Below, piece after piece: positions 1-6,005 of a stretch of 16,962 nucleotides of DNA. Made by a program: the position numbers and the translations under genes. The stretch is from CAYMPW01 sp964558505 (GTDB lineage: Archaea > Thermoplasmatota > Thermoplasmata > Methanomassiliicoccales > Methanomethylophilaceae): contig CAZLEI010000027.1 in assembly GCA_964558505.1 (NCBI GenBank), forward strand, positions 1-16,962. The letters run 5' to 3'. Below the pieces are notes generated by a model. That model saw only the letters and a program-made list of their open reading frames with translations, searched no databases and was not told the origin of the DNA. Position 1 is the first letter of the stretch; every line of letters starts with the position of its first letter.

Positions 1-540
1 GTCTTTTAACCTCCCGTTAAGGGTACTTTTCAGTTTTCGCTCACGCTACTACTGCACTATCGGACTAGAGACGTATTTAGGGTTGGAAGCGAATGTCTCC
101 CAAATTCACGCGCGATATCCAACGCACGTTACTCTGGATACTCGAAAATCTCCTGTTTGACCTTCTTCTAAGGGGCTATCACCCTCTATGGCGTGACTTT
201 CCAGTCAACTTTGAATATTTCAACGAAGGAGTATAAGAGTCCAAAACACCACATCTCCCTATTGTTTCCAATAGGGATTCAGTTTGCCCTATACCGCGTT
301 CGATCGCCTTTAATAACGGTATCTCGTTTGATTTCTTTTCCTGCGGGTACTAAGATGCTTCAATCCCCCGCGTTCCCAATCATTACTGATTATTCCGAAG
401 AATAGGAAGTCCCATTAGGTAATCGTCGGATCATAGGCTTCTTGCACCTACCCGACGCATATCGCAGCTTGACACGACCTTCTTCAGCGCTCTAGCCGAA
501 CCATCCCCCATGCGGCGTAGCATCGCCGCTGGCGTATGAT
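1..540 (-). rRNA. 23S ribosomal RNA, 5' part (gene runs off the left edge)
   Basis: The reverse complement reads as the first ~490 positions (E. coli numbering) of a large-subunit rRNA. Recognisable pieces include the stretch around AAGCTGCGATA near 470, the AAGAAATCAA element near 330, and the CCGATAGTGCAGTAGTAGCGTGAG block near 45. The wording of these blocks is archaeal. The mature 5' end is estimated at 535-541 by comparison with other archaeal 23S genes, just before the CATACGCCAGC segment, and could be off by several bases. A small stem with arms GCGGCG and CGCCGC (512-517 and 524-529) lies just inside the 5' end. No 16S gene or spacer tRNA lies upstream. The next gene upstream is a protein gene on the same strand, so this 23S is probably transcribed alone, as in Thermoplasmata. 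The 3' end is outside the window. Confidence 0.95.
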
Positions 541-722
541 CTAGCACACGTCCAGGTTGCGTATGATCGGTAATCATCGGGCTTGTTTCCGTTCTCATCC
601 TCCAATACGGAGCCCTATACCTCTTCCCCGCCAGAGGACCTCTCTGCGGGTGCACGTCTTCATTTGAATCTTTATGCCAGGCCCGGTTTCCCGTTCCCAA
701 CGAAATTCCCGATTATCGAGGA

Positions 723-734
723 GGTATATAATAC
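723..734 (-). promoter_or_regulatory. Candidate proximal TATA box for 23S rRNA
   Basis: On the minus strand this reads GTATTATATACC, with a purine-rich BRE-like GGAAG just upstream. A start about 25 bases downstream would fall near 703, giving a leader of roughly 165 nt before the mature 23S. It competes with the distal candidate at 819-830. Tandem promoters are common for rRNA genes, so both may be used. Confidence 0.45.
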
Positions 735-757
735 TTCCGCGACCGTCGGGTTCTCTC

Positions 758-790
758 GGTTCGGAGTCATTCCGAACCACCTGATGGTTC
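758..790 (-). other. Two overlapping, mutually exclusive hairpins upstream of 23S
   Basis: Hairpin A has 8-bp perfect arms GGTTCGGA (758-765) and TCCGAACC (771-778) around a 5-nt loop. Hairpin B has 6-bp perfect arms GAACCA (774-779) and TGGTTC (785-790), also around a 5-nt loop. They share 774-778, so only one can form at a time. If transcription starts at the distal promoter they lie in the RNA leader. If only the proximal promoter is used they are DNA dyads upstream of its TATA box. Confidence 0.5.
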
Positions 791-818
791 ACATCGGGCA
801 TACCCCTCTACTCACAAG

Positions 819-830
819 TTATATTTAAAG
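819..830 (-). promoter_or_regulatory. Candidate distal TATA box for 23S rRNA
   Basis: On the minus strand this reads CTTTAAATATAA, close to the archaeal TATA consensus, with AAAACC (BRE-like) just upstream. A start about 25 bases downstream would fall near 797-800. It sits only 25 bases past the stop codon of the upstream gene, so it would isolate 23S transcription from that gene. Confidence 0.5.
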
Positions 831-854
831 GTTTTGATGGATTAAGAATGTCTA

Positions 855-1259
855 TCACGGAATAAAAATAATTTCGATGGAATTTGGCAATTTTTGGCGC
901 AAAATCCTCAAATCAGGGTGGTAGAAACGGAGAAGATCGTCGTGAAACGCCTTTTTGCCGAGAATCCTGGAGATCACGCCAACTTCCGTGGCGCCCTCCA
1001 CCTTCCATGCGCCGCCGGGATACGATATGTCCGTGGAGATGAATATCGGAAGCCTCAGCCTCATCTTCTCGATTTCCGTGCATATTCCCGAAAGATACTC
1101 TATCTCATCCGCATCCATCGAGCATACCGTGCCTTCCCTGGAACGGAACGTGTAGTCCCCTGACTCGATATGCTCCAGCAGGGACCTGCGCGACACTGCG
1201 ATGTGGCGGTTCATGTCCGCGATCATCTTCTCCACATTCATGGGATCGTCGCTCATCAT
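855..1259 (-). CDS. UPF0216 (DUF61) family protein
   Basis: A 134-residue soluble protein of the archaeal UPF0216/DUF61 family, whose function is unknown. The family signature is visible along the whole chain: an N-terminal helix ending in RRSLLEHIESGD (residues ~24-35), a Glu/Asp-rich middle with DADEIEYLSGI (~49-59), then KMRLRLPIFISTD (~65-77) and the core EGATEVGVISRILGKK (~89-104). The tail after residue 105 is less conserved. The length is normal for the family. Two adjacent ATG codons (1259 and 1256) could start it. With the A/T-rich promoter only a few bases upstream, the mRNA is probably nearly leaderless. It is divergent from nifB and tandem with the 23S gene that follows. No partner gene in the window suggests a role. 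Confidence 0.85.
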   Translation of the reverse strand: MMSDDPMNVEKMIADMNRHIAVSRRSLLEHIESGDYTFRSREGTVCSMDADEIEYLSGICTEIEKMRLRLPIFISTDISYPGGAWKVEGATEVGVISRILGKKAFHDDLLRFYHPDLRILRQKLPNSIEIIFIP

Positions 1260-1270
1260 TCTCAGTGTGC

Positions 1271-1294
1271 TATACTATTATACTATAATAAAGA
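1271..1294. promoter_or_regulatory. Divergent A/T-rich promoter between the UPF0216 gene and nifB
   Basis: The 80-base spacer contains a tandem 8-bp repeat TATACTAT (1271-1278 and 1279-1286) running into AATAAAG. Leftward, TTTATTATAG (1285-1294) is about 26 bases from the UPF0216 start codons, which fits a nearly leaderless mRNA. Rightward, TACTATAATA (1281-1290) would start transcription near 1312, giving nifB a ~27-nt leader. A weaker CTAATTAT (1309-1316) would make nifB leaderless. No other gene lies in the spacer. Confidence 0.5.
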
Positions 1295-1338
1295 GCTAAC
1301 AGAAGATTCTAATTATCGCGATTCCCATACCCTCCTGC

Positions 1339-2574
1339 ATGGATGAAACCCGTCTTGAGGGGATGCTCAGAACGCACCCGTGCTATTCGGAGGGCGCACA
1401 TACTGAGTTCGCGCGCATGCACCTGCCTGTAGCGCCGCGTTGCAACATACAATGCAACTATTGCAACAGGAAATACGATTGCAGCAACGAATCCCGCCCG
1501 GGTGTGACCAGCGAGGTGCTTTCTCCCGCGCAGGCCGCGGATAAAGTGGCAATCGTGAAGGCTGCGATCCCTCAGTTGAGCGTCATCGGCATCGCCGGGC
1601 CCGGAGACCCCTTGGCCAATGAGACCACGTTCGAAACCTTGGAGCTGATATCATCCATGTATCCCGAGCTCACGCTCTGCGTATCGACCAATGGCCTGAT
1701 GCTCCCGAAACATGCAGAAAGGCTGTATTCCCTCGGTGTTCGCTTCGTTACGGTGACGATCAACGCCGTGGATCCCGACGTATCCGCGAAGATCTACGAC
1801 TCCGTCATATGGGAAGGTTCCCGTCTGTCCGGCAGGGACGGCGCCGAAAGGTTACTGGAGAACCAATTGGAGGGGATCCGCAGATGCGTGGACCTCGGGA
1901 TGCTCGTCAAAGCCAACATCGTCCTGATCCCCGGGATCAATGACGCGCATATACCTGCTGTAGCGCGCAAGATGAAAGAGATGGGCGTTTACCTCGTCAA
2001 CATACTCCCGCTGATCCCGGTGGAGGGGACGAGATTCTCCGGCCTCAGGCCCCCGACATCCGAGGAAAGACGCGAACTCATGGACCGTTGCTCCTTGGAT
2101 GCTAAGATGATGAGGCATTGCAAACAATGCCGCGCGGATGCCATCGGACTACTCGGACAGGACAGATCCGCCGAATTCGCCACCGGGAGCAACTGCGGCA
2201 GCGGCTGCGGGCCCGTGAACCCAGGGGTCCTGAAGATGGAGATGGGCGACGGGGAGACCCGCATAGCCGTTGCATCATCGAACGGGGACACAGTGGATTA
2301 TGGGTTCGGGAACGCACCATCATTCAGGATCTACGCTTCGGACGGTGGCACCGTCAGATTCCTCAGGACCGAGAAAGTCGACACCAAGACACCTGTGTAC
2401 GGCGATGCTCACGCGAAGCATATCGGAGCCGTGCTCTCCGCGATATCCGACTGCAGCATAGTCATAGTCAAAGAGATCGGACCTCGTCCTTCGAAGGAAC
2501 TGGCCGCCAGCGGAACCCGTGTGATGCTGGCATCTGGCGATGTCAACGCCGCGATACGCGAATCACTGAGCTGA
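1339..2574 (+). CDS. nifB: NifB: radical SAM FeMo-cofactor core (NifB-co) synthase with C-terminal NifX-like domain
   Basis: NifB fuses [4Fe-4S] clusters and inserts the central carbide to make NifB-co, the precursor of nitrogenase cofactors. The 411-residue protein has HPCYS (13-17), the radical SAM motif C35-X3-C39-X2-C42 within CNIQCNYCNRKYDC, NESRPGV (50-56), the GxGxP-like GPGDP motif near residue 90, and C261-X2-C264 within CKQCRADAIGLL. These are hallmark NifB cysteine positions. Residues ~305-411 form a dinitrogenase iron-molybdenum cofactor (NifX/NafY-like) domain, seen from RIAVASSNG and the later SIVIVKEIGPRPS. Many archaeal NifB proteins lack this second domain. No clear Shine-Dalgarno precedes the ATG at 1339 (GGAGG is on the opposite strand); an alternative start at 1363 would still keep HPCYS. 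No nifHDK, nifE or nifN is in the window, so whether it supports nitrogen fixation cannot be decided here. Confidence 0.93.
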   Translation: MDETRLEGMLRTHPCYSEGAHTEFARMHLPVAPRCNIQCNYCNRKYDCSNESRPGVTSEVLSPAQAADKVAIVKAAIPQLSVIGIAGPGDPLANETTFETLELISSMYPELTLCVSTNGLMLPKHAERLYSLGVRFVTVTINAVDPDVSAKIYDSVIWEGSRLSGRDGAERLLENQLEGIRRCVDLGMLVKANIVLIPGINDAHIPAVARKMKEMGVYLVNILPLIPVEGTRFSGLRPPTSEERRELMDRCSLDAKMMRHCKQCRADAIGLLGQDRSAEFATGSNCGSGCGPVNPGVLKMEMGDGETRIAVASSNGDTVDYGFGNAPSFRIYASDGGTVRFLRTEKVDTKTPVYGDAHAKHIGAVLSAISDCSIVIVKEIGPRPSKELAASGTRVMLASGDVNAAIRESLS

Positions 2575-2590
2575 ACGATGCCGTTTTGAT

Positions 2591-2602
2591 ACATATTTAA
2601 AG
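2591..2602 (+). promoter_or_regulatory. TATA box for alaS
   Basis: ACATATTTAAAG matches the archaeal TATA consensus. Transcription about 25 bases downstream would begin near 2622, leaving a ~22-nt leader. That leader contains a good Shine-Dalgarno, AGGAG at 2631-2635, nine bases before the ATG at 2645. Confidence 0.6.
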
Positions 2603-2644
2603 GATAAGGGCATGGTGCAGGCCATTGTATAGGAGTGTGCGAGA

Positions 2645-4411
2645 ATGGACGCTCAAGAGCTCAGAGAATCATATGTCAACTTCTTCAAAGAGAGGGGACA
2701 CGCATACATCAGGTCTGCGTCGCTGATCCCCGAGAACGATCCGACCGTGCTTTTCACTACGGCCGGAATGCACCCCCTTGTGCCATATCTCCTCGGAGAG
2801 AAGCACCCTCAGGGCACCAGACTCGTGGATTTCCAGAAGTGCATCAGGACCGGCGACATCGACGAGGTCGGTGACGCCAGCCACCTGACGTTCTTCGAGA
2901 TGCTGGGCAACTGGTCCCTCGGCGATTACTTCAAGAAGGAATCCATCGGATTCAGCTACGATTTCCTCACCCAGGTGCTCAAGCTCAGGCCGGAGCAGAT
3001 CGCCGTGACCGCATTCGCCGGCGAAGAGGGCATCCCCAAGGATACCGAGACCGCCGAGATCTGGAAGAGCCACGGCATGAAGGACGAGCAGATCTACTTC
3101 TATGGAAGGAAGGATAACTGGTGGGGTCCCGCCGGACAGACCGGTCCATGCGGACCCGACACCGAGATATTCTTCGACAACGGACGCCCCAAATGCGGAC
3201 CGTCCTGCGGACCGTCCTGCCACTGCGGTAAATTCACCGAGATATGGAACAACGTCTTCATGCAGTACTTCAAGGACAAAGACGGCAGATTCACGCCGCT
3301 TGACCAGAAGAACGTCGATACCGGCATGGGCCTGGAAAGGGTCCTCTGCATGGTGAACGGCAAATCGACCGTGTACGACACCGAGCTCTTCGCCGGGATC
3401 ATCGGACAGATAGAGTCCCTATCCGGCAAGAAGTACGATGACGACATCAAAGCGTTCAGGATAATATCAGACCACCTCAGAGCGGCCACATTCATGCTGG
3501 GCGACGGCGTGGTCCCCTCCAAGATGGGACAGGGCTACATCCTAAGGAGGCTCATAAGGAGAGCGAGCAGATACATGTCCCGCCTCGGGATCGAGGGCAT
3601 AAACATGAGGAGCGTGTGCGAAGTGATCGTACGCGAATATTCCAATGCCTACCCGGAACTCGAGTCCAACAAGGATGCCATCTACGAGGCCATAACCGCC
3701 GAGGAGGAGAAATTCCACAAGACACTGTCCAAAGGCCTGAGGAGGTTCGACGAGATGGTCGCCTCCAACGAAGGCGGCGCTCTGGACGGGGAGCTGGTCT
3801 TCCGCCTGTACGATACGTACGGGTTCCCCATAGAGCTCACACAGGAGCTTGCGACGGAAAAGGGACTGACCGTGGACGTGGCGGACTTCGAATCCAGATT
3901 CAAGGAGCACCAGGAGAAATCCAGGGCAGGCTCCGACCAGGTATTCAAGGGAGGTCTGGCAGACAACAGCGAAGAGACCACCAAACTGCACACTGCAACC
4001 CATCTCCTGAACGCCGCCCTCAGGTCCATCGTCGATCCCGACATCAGGCAGAAGGGCAGCAACATCACGGCCGAGAGGCTGAGATTCGATTTCAACTTCG
4101 ACAGGAAACTGACCGCAGAGGAGCTGGCCGCCATCGAGGATTTCGTCAACGAGGCCATCAAGGCGGACATCCCCGTCGTGTGCAGGGAGATGCCCGTGGC
4201 AGATGCCAAGGCCACCGGCGCCATCGGCGTGTTCGACAACAAATACGGCGAGATCGTCAAGATCTATTCGATCGGAGATGTCTCCAGCGAACTCTGCGGA
4301 GGCCCGCATGTCACCCACACGGGCGAGATCCAGGGCTTCAAGATCAAGAAGGAGGAGAGCTCCGCCAGCGGAGTCCGCCGTATCAAAGCGGTCGTCGGGA
4401 AGTTTGACTGA
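2645..4411 (+). CDS. alaS: Alanyl-tRNA synthetase, compact form lacking C-Ala
   Basis: Charges tRNA-Ala with alanine and hydrolyses mischarged Ser/Gly. The N-terminal class II catalytic domain (about 1-240) carries TGDIDEVGDASHLTFFEMLGN-type signatures, the GPCGPDTEIF segment, and Cys 184, 188, 192 and 194, a spacing also seen in related AlaRS. The tRNA-recognition region starts near KAFRIISDHLRA. The editing site is complete: H449-X3-H453 and C551-X3-H555. The protein is 588 residues against 875 in E. coli. By comparison, the ~110-residue beta-barrel that usually precedes the HXXXH motif is missing: FKGGLADNSEETTKLHTATH is continuous. The coiled coil and C-Ala domain are also absent, since the chain ends 33 residues after H555. 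This architecture and wording recall short AlaRS from bacteria such as CPR lineages and some Clostridia rather than ordinary archaeal AlaRS. A good Shine-Dalgarno fixes the start. Confidence 0.95.
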   Translation: MDAQELRESYVNFFKERGHAYIRSASLIPENDPTVLFTTAGMHPLVPYLLGEKHPQGTRLVDFQKCIRTGDIDEVGDASHLTFFEMLGNWSLGDYFKKESIGFSYDFLTQVLKLRPEQIAVTAFAGEEGIPKDTETAEIWKSHGMKDEQIYFYGRKDNWWGPAGQTGPCGPDTEIFFDNGRPKCGPSCGPSCHCGKFTEIWNNVFMQYFKDKDGRFTPLDQKNVDTGMGLERVLCMVNGKSTVYDTELFAGIIGQIESLSGKKYDDDIKAFRIISDHLRAATFMLGDGVVPSKMGQGYILRRLIRRASRYMSRLGIEGINMRSVCEVIVREYSNAYPELESNKDAIYEAITAEEEKFHKTLSKGLRRFDEMVASNEGGALDGELVFRLYDTYGFPIELTQELATEKGLTVDVADFESRFKEHQEKSRAGSDQVFKGGLADNSEETTKLHTATHLLNAALRSIVDPDIRQKGSNITAERLRFDFNFDRKLTAEELAAIEDFVNEAIKADIPVVCREMPVADAKATGAIGVFDNKYGEIVKIYSIGDVSSELCGGPHVTHTGEIQGFKIKKEESSASGVRRIKAVVGKFD

Positions 4412-4416
4412 AACAC

Positions 4417-4442
4417 CGGGGGGCGACCCCCGTTCTTTTTCT
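4417..4442 (+). terminator. Hairpin plus T-rich terminator after alaS
   Basis: Six bases past the alaS stop, a perfect 6-bp G/C stem (CGGGGG 4417-4422, CCCCCG 4427-4432) is closed by a GCGA loop, a GNRA-type tetraloop. It is followed by TTCTTTTTCT. This has the form of an intrinsic terminator. In archaea the T-rich tract may be the main signal. Confidence 0.6.
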
Positions 4443-4478
4443 GTAACATTCAATACCTTCCGATGCCATCGGGCGACC

Positions 4479-5036
4479 ATGAAGATCGTTGCGTTCAACG
4501 GCAGCCCCCGCAAGGACGGCAACACCGTCTTGATGATTAAAGCGGTCATCGGTGAGACCGGATGCGAGAGCGAGATCGTCCATCTGTACGATATGACGAT
4601 CGCCCCATGCAGGGGATGCTTCGGATGCAAAGGAATCGACAGATGCGTCATGGACGACGGATTGAACGATTGCCTCGAAAAAATGGCATGTGCCGATGCC
4701 ATACTCCTCGGATCCCCCGTTTACTCTGCGGACGTGTCTGCCGTCATGAAGGCGTTCCTCGAGAGAGCAGGCGCCGTGATCGCCTGCAATCCAGGCCTGA
4801 TAAGGCACAAAGTGGGGGCTTCAGTGGCCGCCGTGCGCAGAGGCGGGGGCATGTCTGCAGTGGACACCATGAACCATTTCTTCCTCAACAAAGAGGCCAT
4901 CATCCCGGGATCCACATATTGGAACATGGTCTACGGCAAGGAACCTGGGGATTCCACAGGGGATCGCGAAGGCATGGACAACATGCGCAACCTTGGTCGG
5001 AACATCAGGTTCCTACTGGATGCTTTACATCAATGA
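4479..5036 (+). CDS. Isf-type iron-sulfur flavoprotein (NADPH-dependent FMN reductase fold)
   Basis: A 185-residue flavodoxin-like electron-transfer protein. The N-terminus MKIVAFNGSPRKDGNT holds the FMN-phosphate loop (residues 8-16). The compact cluster motif C44-X2-C47-X2-C50-X5-C56 is that of Isf proteins, which bind FMN and one [4Fe-4S] cluster in methanogens and other anaerobes. GSPVYSADVSAVMKAFLER (78-96) is the typical flavin-side loop and helix. The reading frame is open from 4203, inside alaS, but the family start is clearly the ATG at 4479. That ATG has no strong Shine-Dalgarno, and the A/T-rich stretch at 4446-4457 could drive a leaderless mRNA. Its natural redox partner is unknown; ferredoxin, O2/H2O2 detoxification or quinone-type acceptors have been proposed for the family. 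Its last 12 bases overlap the end of the convergent VOC gene. Confidence 0.88.
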   Translation: MKIVAFNGSPRKDGNTVLMIKAVIGETGCESEIVHLYDMTIAPCRGCFGCKGIDRCVMDDGLNDCLEKMACADAILLGSPVYSADVSAVMKAFLERAGAVIACNPGLIRHKVGASVAAVRRGGGMSAVDTMNHFFLNKEAIIPGSTYWNMVYGKEPGDSTGDREGMDNMRNLGRNIRFLLDALHQ

Positions 5037-5480
5037 CTTCACGAAGGATACCGGGAACATCGTGCGGGCAGATACCTGCTCGGGGGACATGCCTTCGGAA
5101 AGGAACCTCCGGCATACCTGTTCCATAGTCTCCCCGACCTCTATGATGTGGCCGTCGGGATCCGTGAACCTTACTACACGCTGCCCCCACGGATGCTCTT
5201 TCAGCGGGTGGATGAGTTCGACATCGGCTGCGACGAGCCTGCGGAAGAATGGTTCGATGTTGTCCTCTTCGAAATAAAGCTCCGCATCATTCCCGCGGAA
5301 ACGTACATCGCGTCCTTCGACGAATGATCTCCAAGACTCCCGGGACTGCAACGAGATCCCGCCCGTGAGCGTCACATTCTCGCCCAGATCGTGGACCACC
5401 GACAAACCCAGCATATCGTTGTAGAATGCTTTGGACCGCTCGAGGTCGGAAACCGCCAGAAGCGGGCAGACGTATCTCAT
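5025..5480 (-). CDS. VOC (glyoxalase/bleomycin-resistance fold) family protein
   Basis: A 151-residue protein of the vicinal oxygen chelate superfamily. It has the beta-alpha-beta opening RYVCPLLAVSDLERSKAFY with the MLGLSVV strand, and a second module from AELYFEEDN to FTDPDGHIIEVGE (about 80-115), where family members carry a metal-ligand Glu. The substrate cannot be told from sequence; members include glyoxalase I, dioxygenases and resistance proteins. I chose the ATG at 5480, which overlaps the stop of the upstream zinc-ribbon gene as ATGA and begins at the family's usual residue. A GTG at 5489 in the same frame is the alternative. The Shine-Dalgarno-like AGGTGGAGG lies at 5492-5484. It is co-transcribed with the zinc-ribbon gene and converges on the flavoprotein gene with a 12-base overlap. 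Confidence 0.8.
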   Translation of the reverse strand: MRYVCPLLAVSDLERSKAFYNDMLGLSVVHDLGENVTLTGGISLQSRESWRSFVEGRDVRFRGNDAELYFEEDNIEPFFRRLVAADVELIHPLKEHPWGQRVVRFTDPDGHIIEVGETMEQVCRRFLSEGMSPEQVSARTMFPVSFVKSLM

Positions 5481-5725
5481 GCCCTCCACCTTTTGAGCAT
5501 GGGCATGTACTTGTCCATCATCGCCCTGGCCTCGGCCTCGGTCATTTCCGGTCCGACCATGTGCGGAACACAGAAATCAATCATCTGCTGCATCGTCCAA
5601 TCGTTCTTGAACACACCGCCGGCATAACAGTACGCGCAGTAGTCTCCGCTCGCAGACCCATCCGATTCCGTTCCCCATTCCTCGCCGTCCATCGGCATCC
5701 CGCAACTCTGGCAGTATTCGACCAT
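5477..5725 (-). CDS. Small zinc-ribbon protein (putative zinc ribbon domain family)
   Basis: An 82-residue protein with two CXXC knuckles, C5-X2-C8 (YCQSCGMPM) and C30-X2-C33 (YCAYCYAGG). They are separated by an acidic GTESDGSASGDY segment that is characteristic of the Zn_ribbon_2 family (PF12674 from memory). The C-terminal half is helical (TMQQMIDFCVPHMVG, then MTEAEARAMMDKYMP). Members often occur as stand-alone small proteins, and their function is unknown; binding of nucleic acid or protein is possible. It is first in a two-gene unit with the VOC protein, joined by an ATGA overlap that suggests translational coupling. There is no Shine-Dalgarno. The TATA box about 28 bases upstream suggests a leaderless mRNA. 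Confidence 0.82.
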   Translation of the reverse strand: MVEYCQSCGMPMDGEEWGTESDGSASGDYCAYCYAGGVFKNDWTMQQMIDFCVPHMVGPEMTEAEARAMMDKYMPMLKRWRA

Positions 5726-5747
5726 GATAAGGAATCGTAGTGATTTC

Positions 5748-5759
5748 TGATAAATTTAT
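5748..5759 (-). promoter_or_regulatory. TATA box for the zinc-ribbon/VOC unit
   Basis: On the minus strand ATAAATTTATCA is centred ~28 bases before the ATG at 5725. The predicted start of transcription is therefore at or next to the start codon, which fits the missing Shine-Dalgarno and a leaderless mRNA. Confidence 0.5.
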
Positions 5760-5820
5760 GTGCAGTGCATGCCGTCGAGGACTGTCACGCAACGCATACG
5801 CTCGCAGGAGAATGTCAGAT

Positions 5821-5854
5821 GGCCTCCCGTCTGTCCGAAACCGGACGGAAGGCC
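5821..5854. repeat. Imperfect inverted repeat downstream of tRNA-Ala
   Basis: Outer arms GGCCT and AGGCC (5821-5825, 5850-5854) and inner arms TCTGTCCG and CGGACGGA (5830-5837, 5842-5849, one G-U pair) enclose an AAAC loop, with a 4-base bulge CCCG on one side. It starts 11 bases beyond the tRNA 3' end. No T-run follows on either strand, so it is not a standard terminator. It could stabilise a trailer or be part of a small RNA. The remainder of the 5760-5864 interval shows no gene. Confidence 0.4.
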
Positions 5855-5864
5855 TGTAAATGAG

Positions 5865-5937
5865 TGGACTGGGCGAGATTTGAACTCGCGACTTCTTGCT
5901 TGCAAAGCAAGCGATCTTCCAGCTGATCTACCAGCCC
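5865..5937 (-). tRNA. tRNA-Ala (anticodon TGC)
   Basis: A complete 73-nt cloverleaf. The acceptor is GGGCTGG/CCAGTCC, with a G3-U70 wobble, the classic alanine identity element. Then come TA, the D arm GATC/GATC, anticodon stem CTTGC/GCAAG with loop TTTGCAA (anticodon TGC at 5904-5902), variable loop AAGTC, T arm GCGAG/CTCGC with loop TTCAAAT, and discriminator A. CCA is not encoded and there is no intron. The likely TATA box is the A/T tract at 5961-5970, about 28 bases upstream. The window also carries an AlaRS gene, though not adjacent. Confidence 0.97.
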
Positions 5938-5960
5938 AATATTTGCAGACAACTGCCAGG

Positions 5961-5970
5961 AAAATATATA
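5961..5970. promoter_or_regulatory. Shared TATA tract for tRNA-Ala (leftward) and the aromatic operon (rightward)
   Basis: AAAATATATA is nearly symmetrical. Rightward it would start transcription near 5992, leaving ~14 nt before the ATG at 6006. Leftward it would start near 5940, a few bases before the tRNA 5' end. The 68-base gap has no other good TATA box for either gene, so both may depend on this one tract. Confidence 0.6.
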
Positions 5971-6005
5971 TGTTTCGTCTGCTAAGCTCGCCCAGAGATG
6001 TGAAT

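Larger units (their letters stand above)
541..797 (-). other. 23S rRNA leader / promoter-proximal region without a protein gene
   Basis: Between the 23S 5' end and the upstream protein gene there are about 310 bases with no credible coding region. The stretch holds two candidate TATA boxes (819-830 and 723-734), a hairpin with arms CCCGC and GCGGG (627-631 and 646-650), and a pair of overlapping hairpins at 758-790. A 10-base direct repeat GCGTATGATC occurs at 532-541 and 559-568. If the distal TATA box is used, the leader is about 255 nt long. Part of it would be expected to pair with the 3' trailer to form the pre-23S processing stem, but the trailer is outside the window, so this cannot be tested here. 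Confidence 0.5.

Noticed and set aside
193..828. Small open frames on both strands in the 23S and leader region
   Set aside because: They lie in rRNA or its leader and have no protein-like motifs.
3194..3217. Perfect 12-bp tandem duplication (TGCGGACCGTCC twice) in alaS
   Set aside because: The encoded Cys-X3-Cys-X3-Cys-X-Cys spacing is normal for related AlaRS, so it is not a recent insertion and needs no special explanation.
4203..4478. Upstream extension of the flavoprotein frame back into alaS
   Set aside because: The extra 92 residues overlap the conserved AlaRS editing domain, have a low-complexity Arg/Ser-rich composition, and precede the family's normal N-terminus MKIVAFNGSPR at 4479.
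5760..5864. Box H/ACA or C/D guide RNA around the 5821-5854 hairpin
   Set aside because: An ACA follows the stem on the minus strand, but there is no two-sided pseudouridylation pocket at the right distance, and no paired C/D boxes are visible.
5760..6005. Upstream extension of the ADH synthase frame across the tRNA
   Set aside because: It would translate the antisense of tRNA-Ala and the TATA tract. The family start matches the ATG at 6006.
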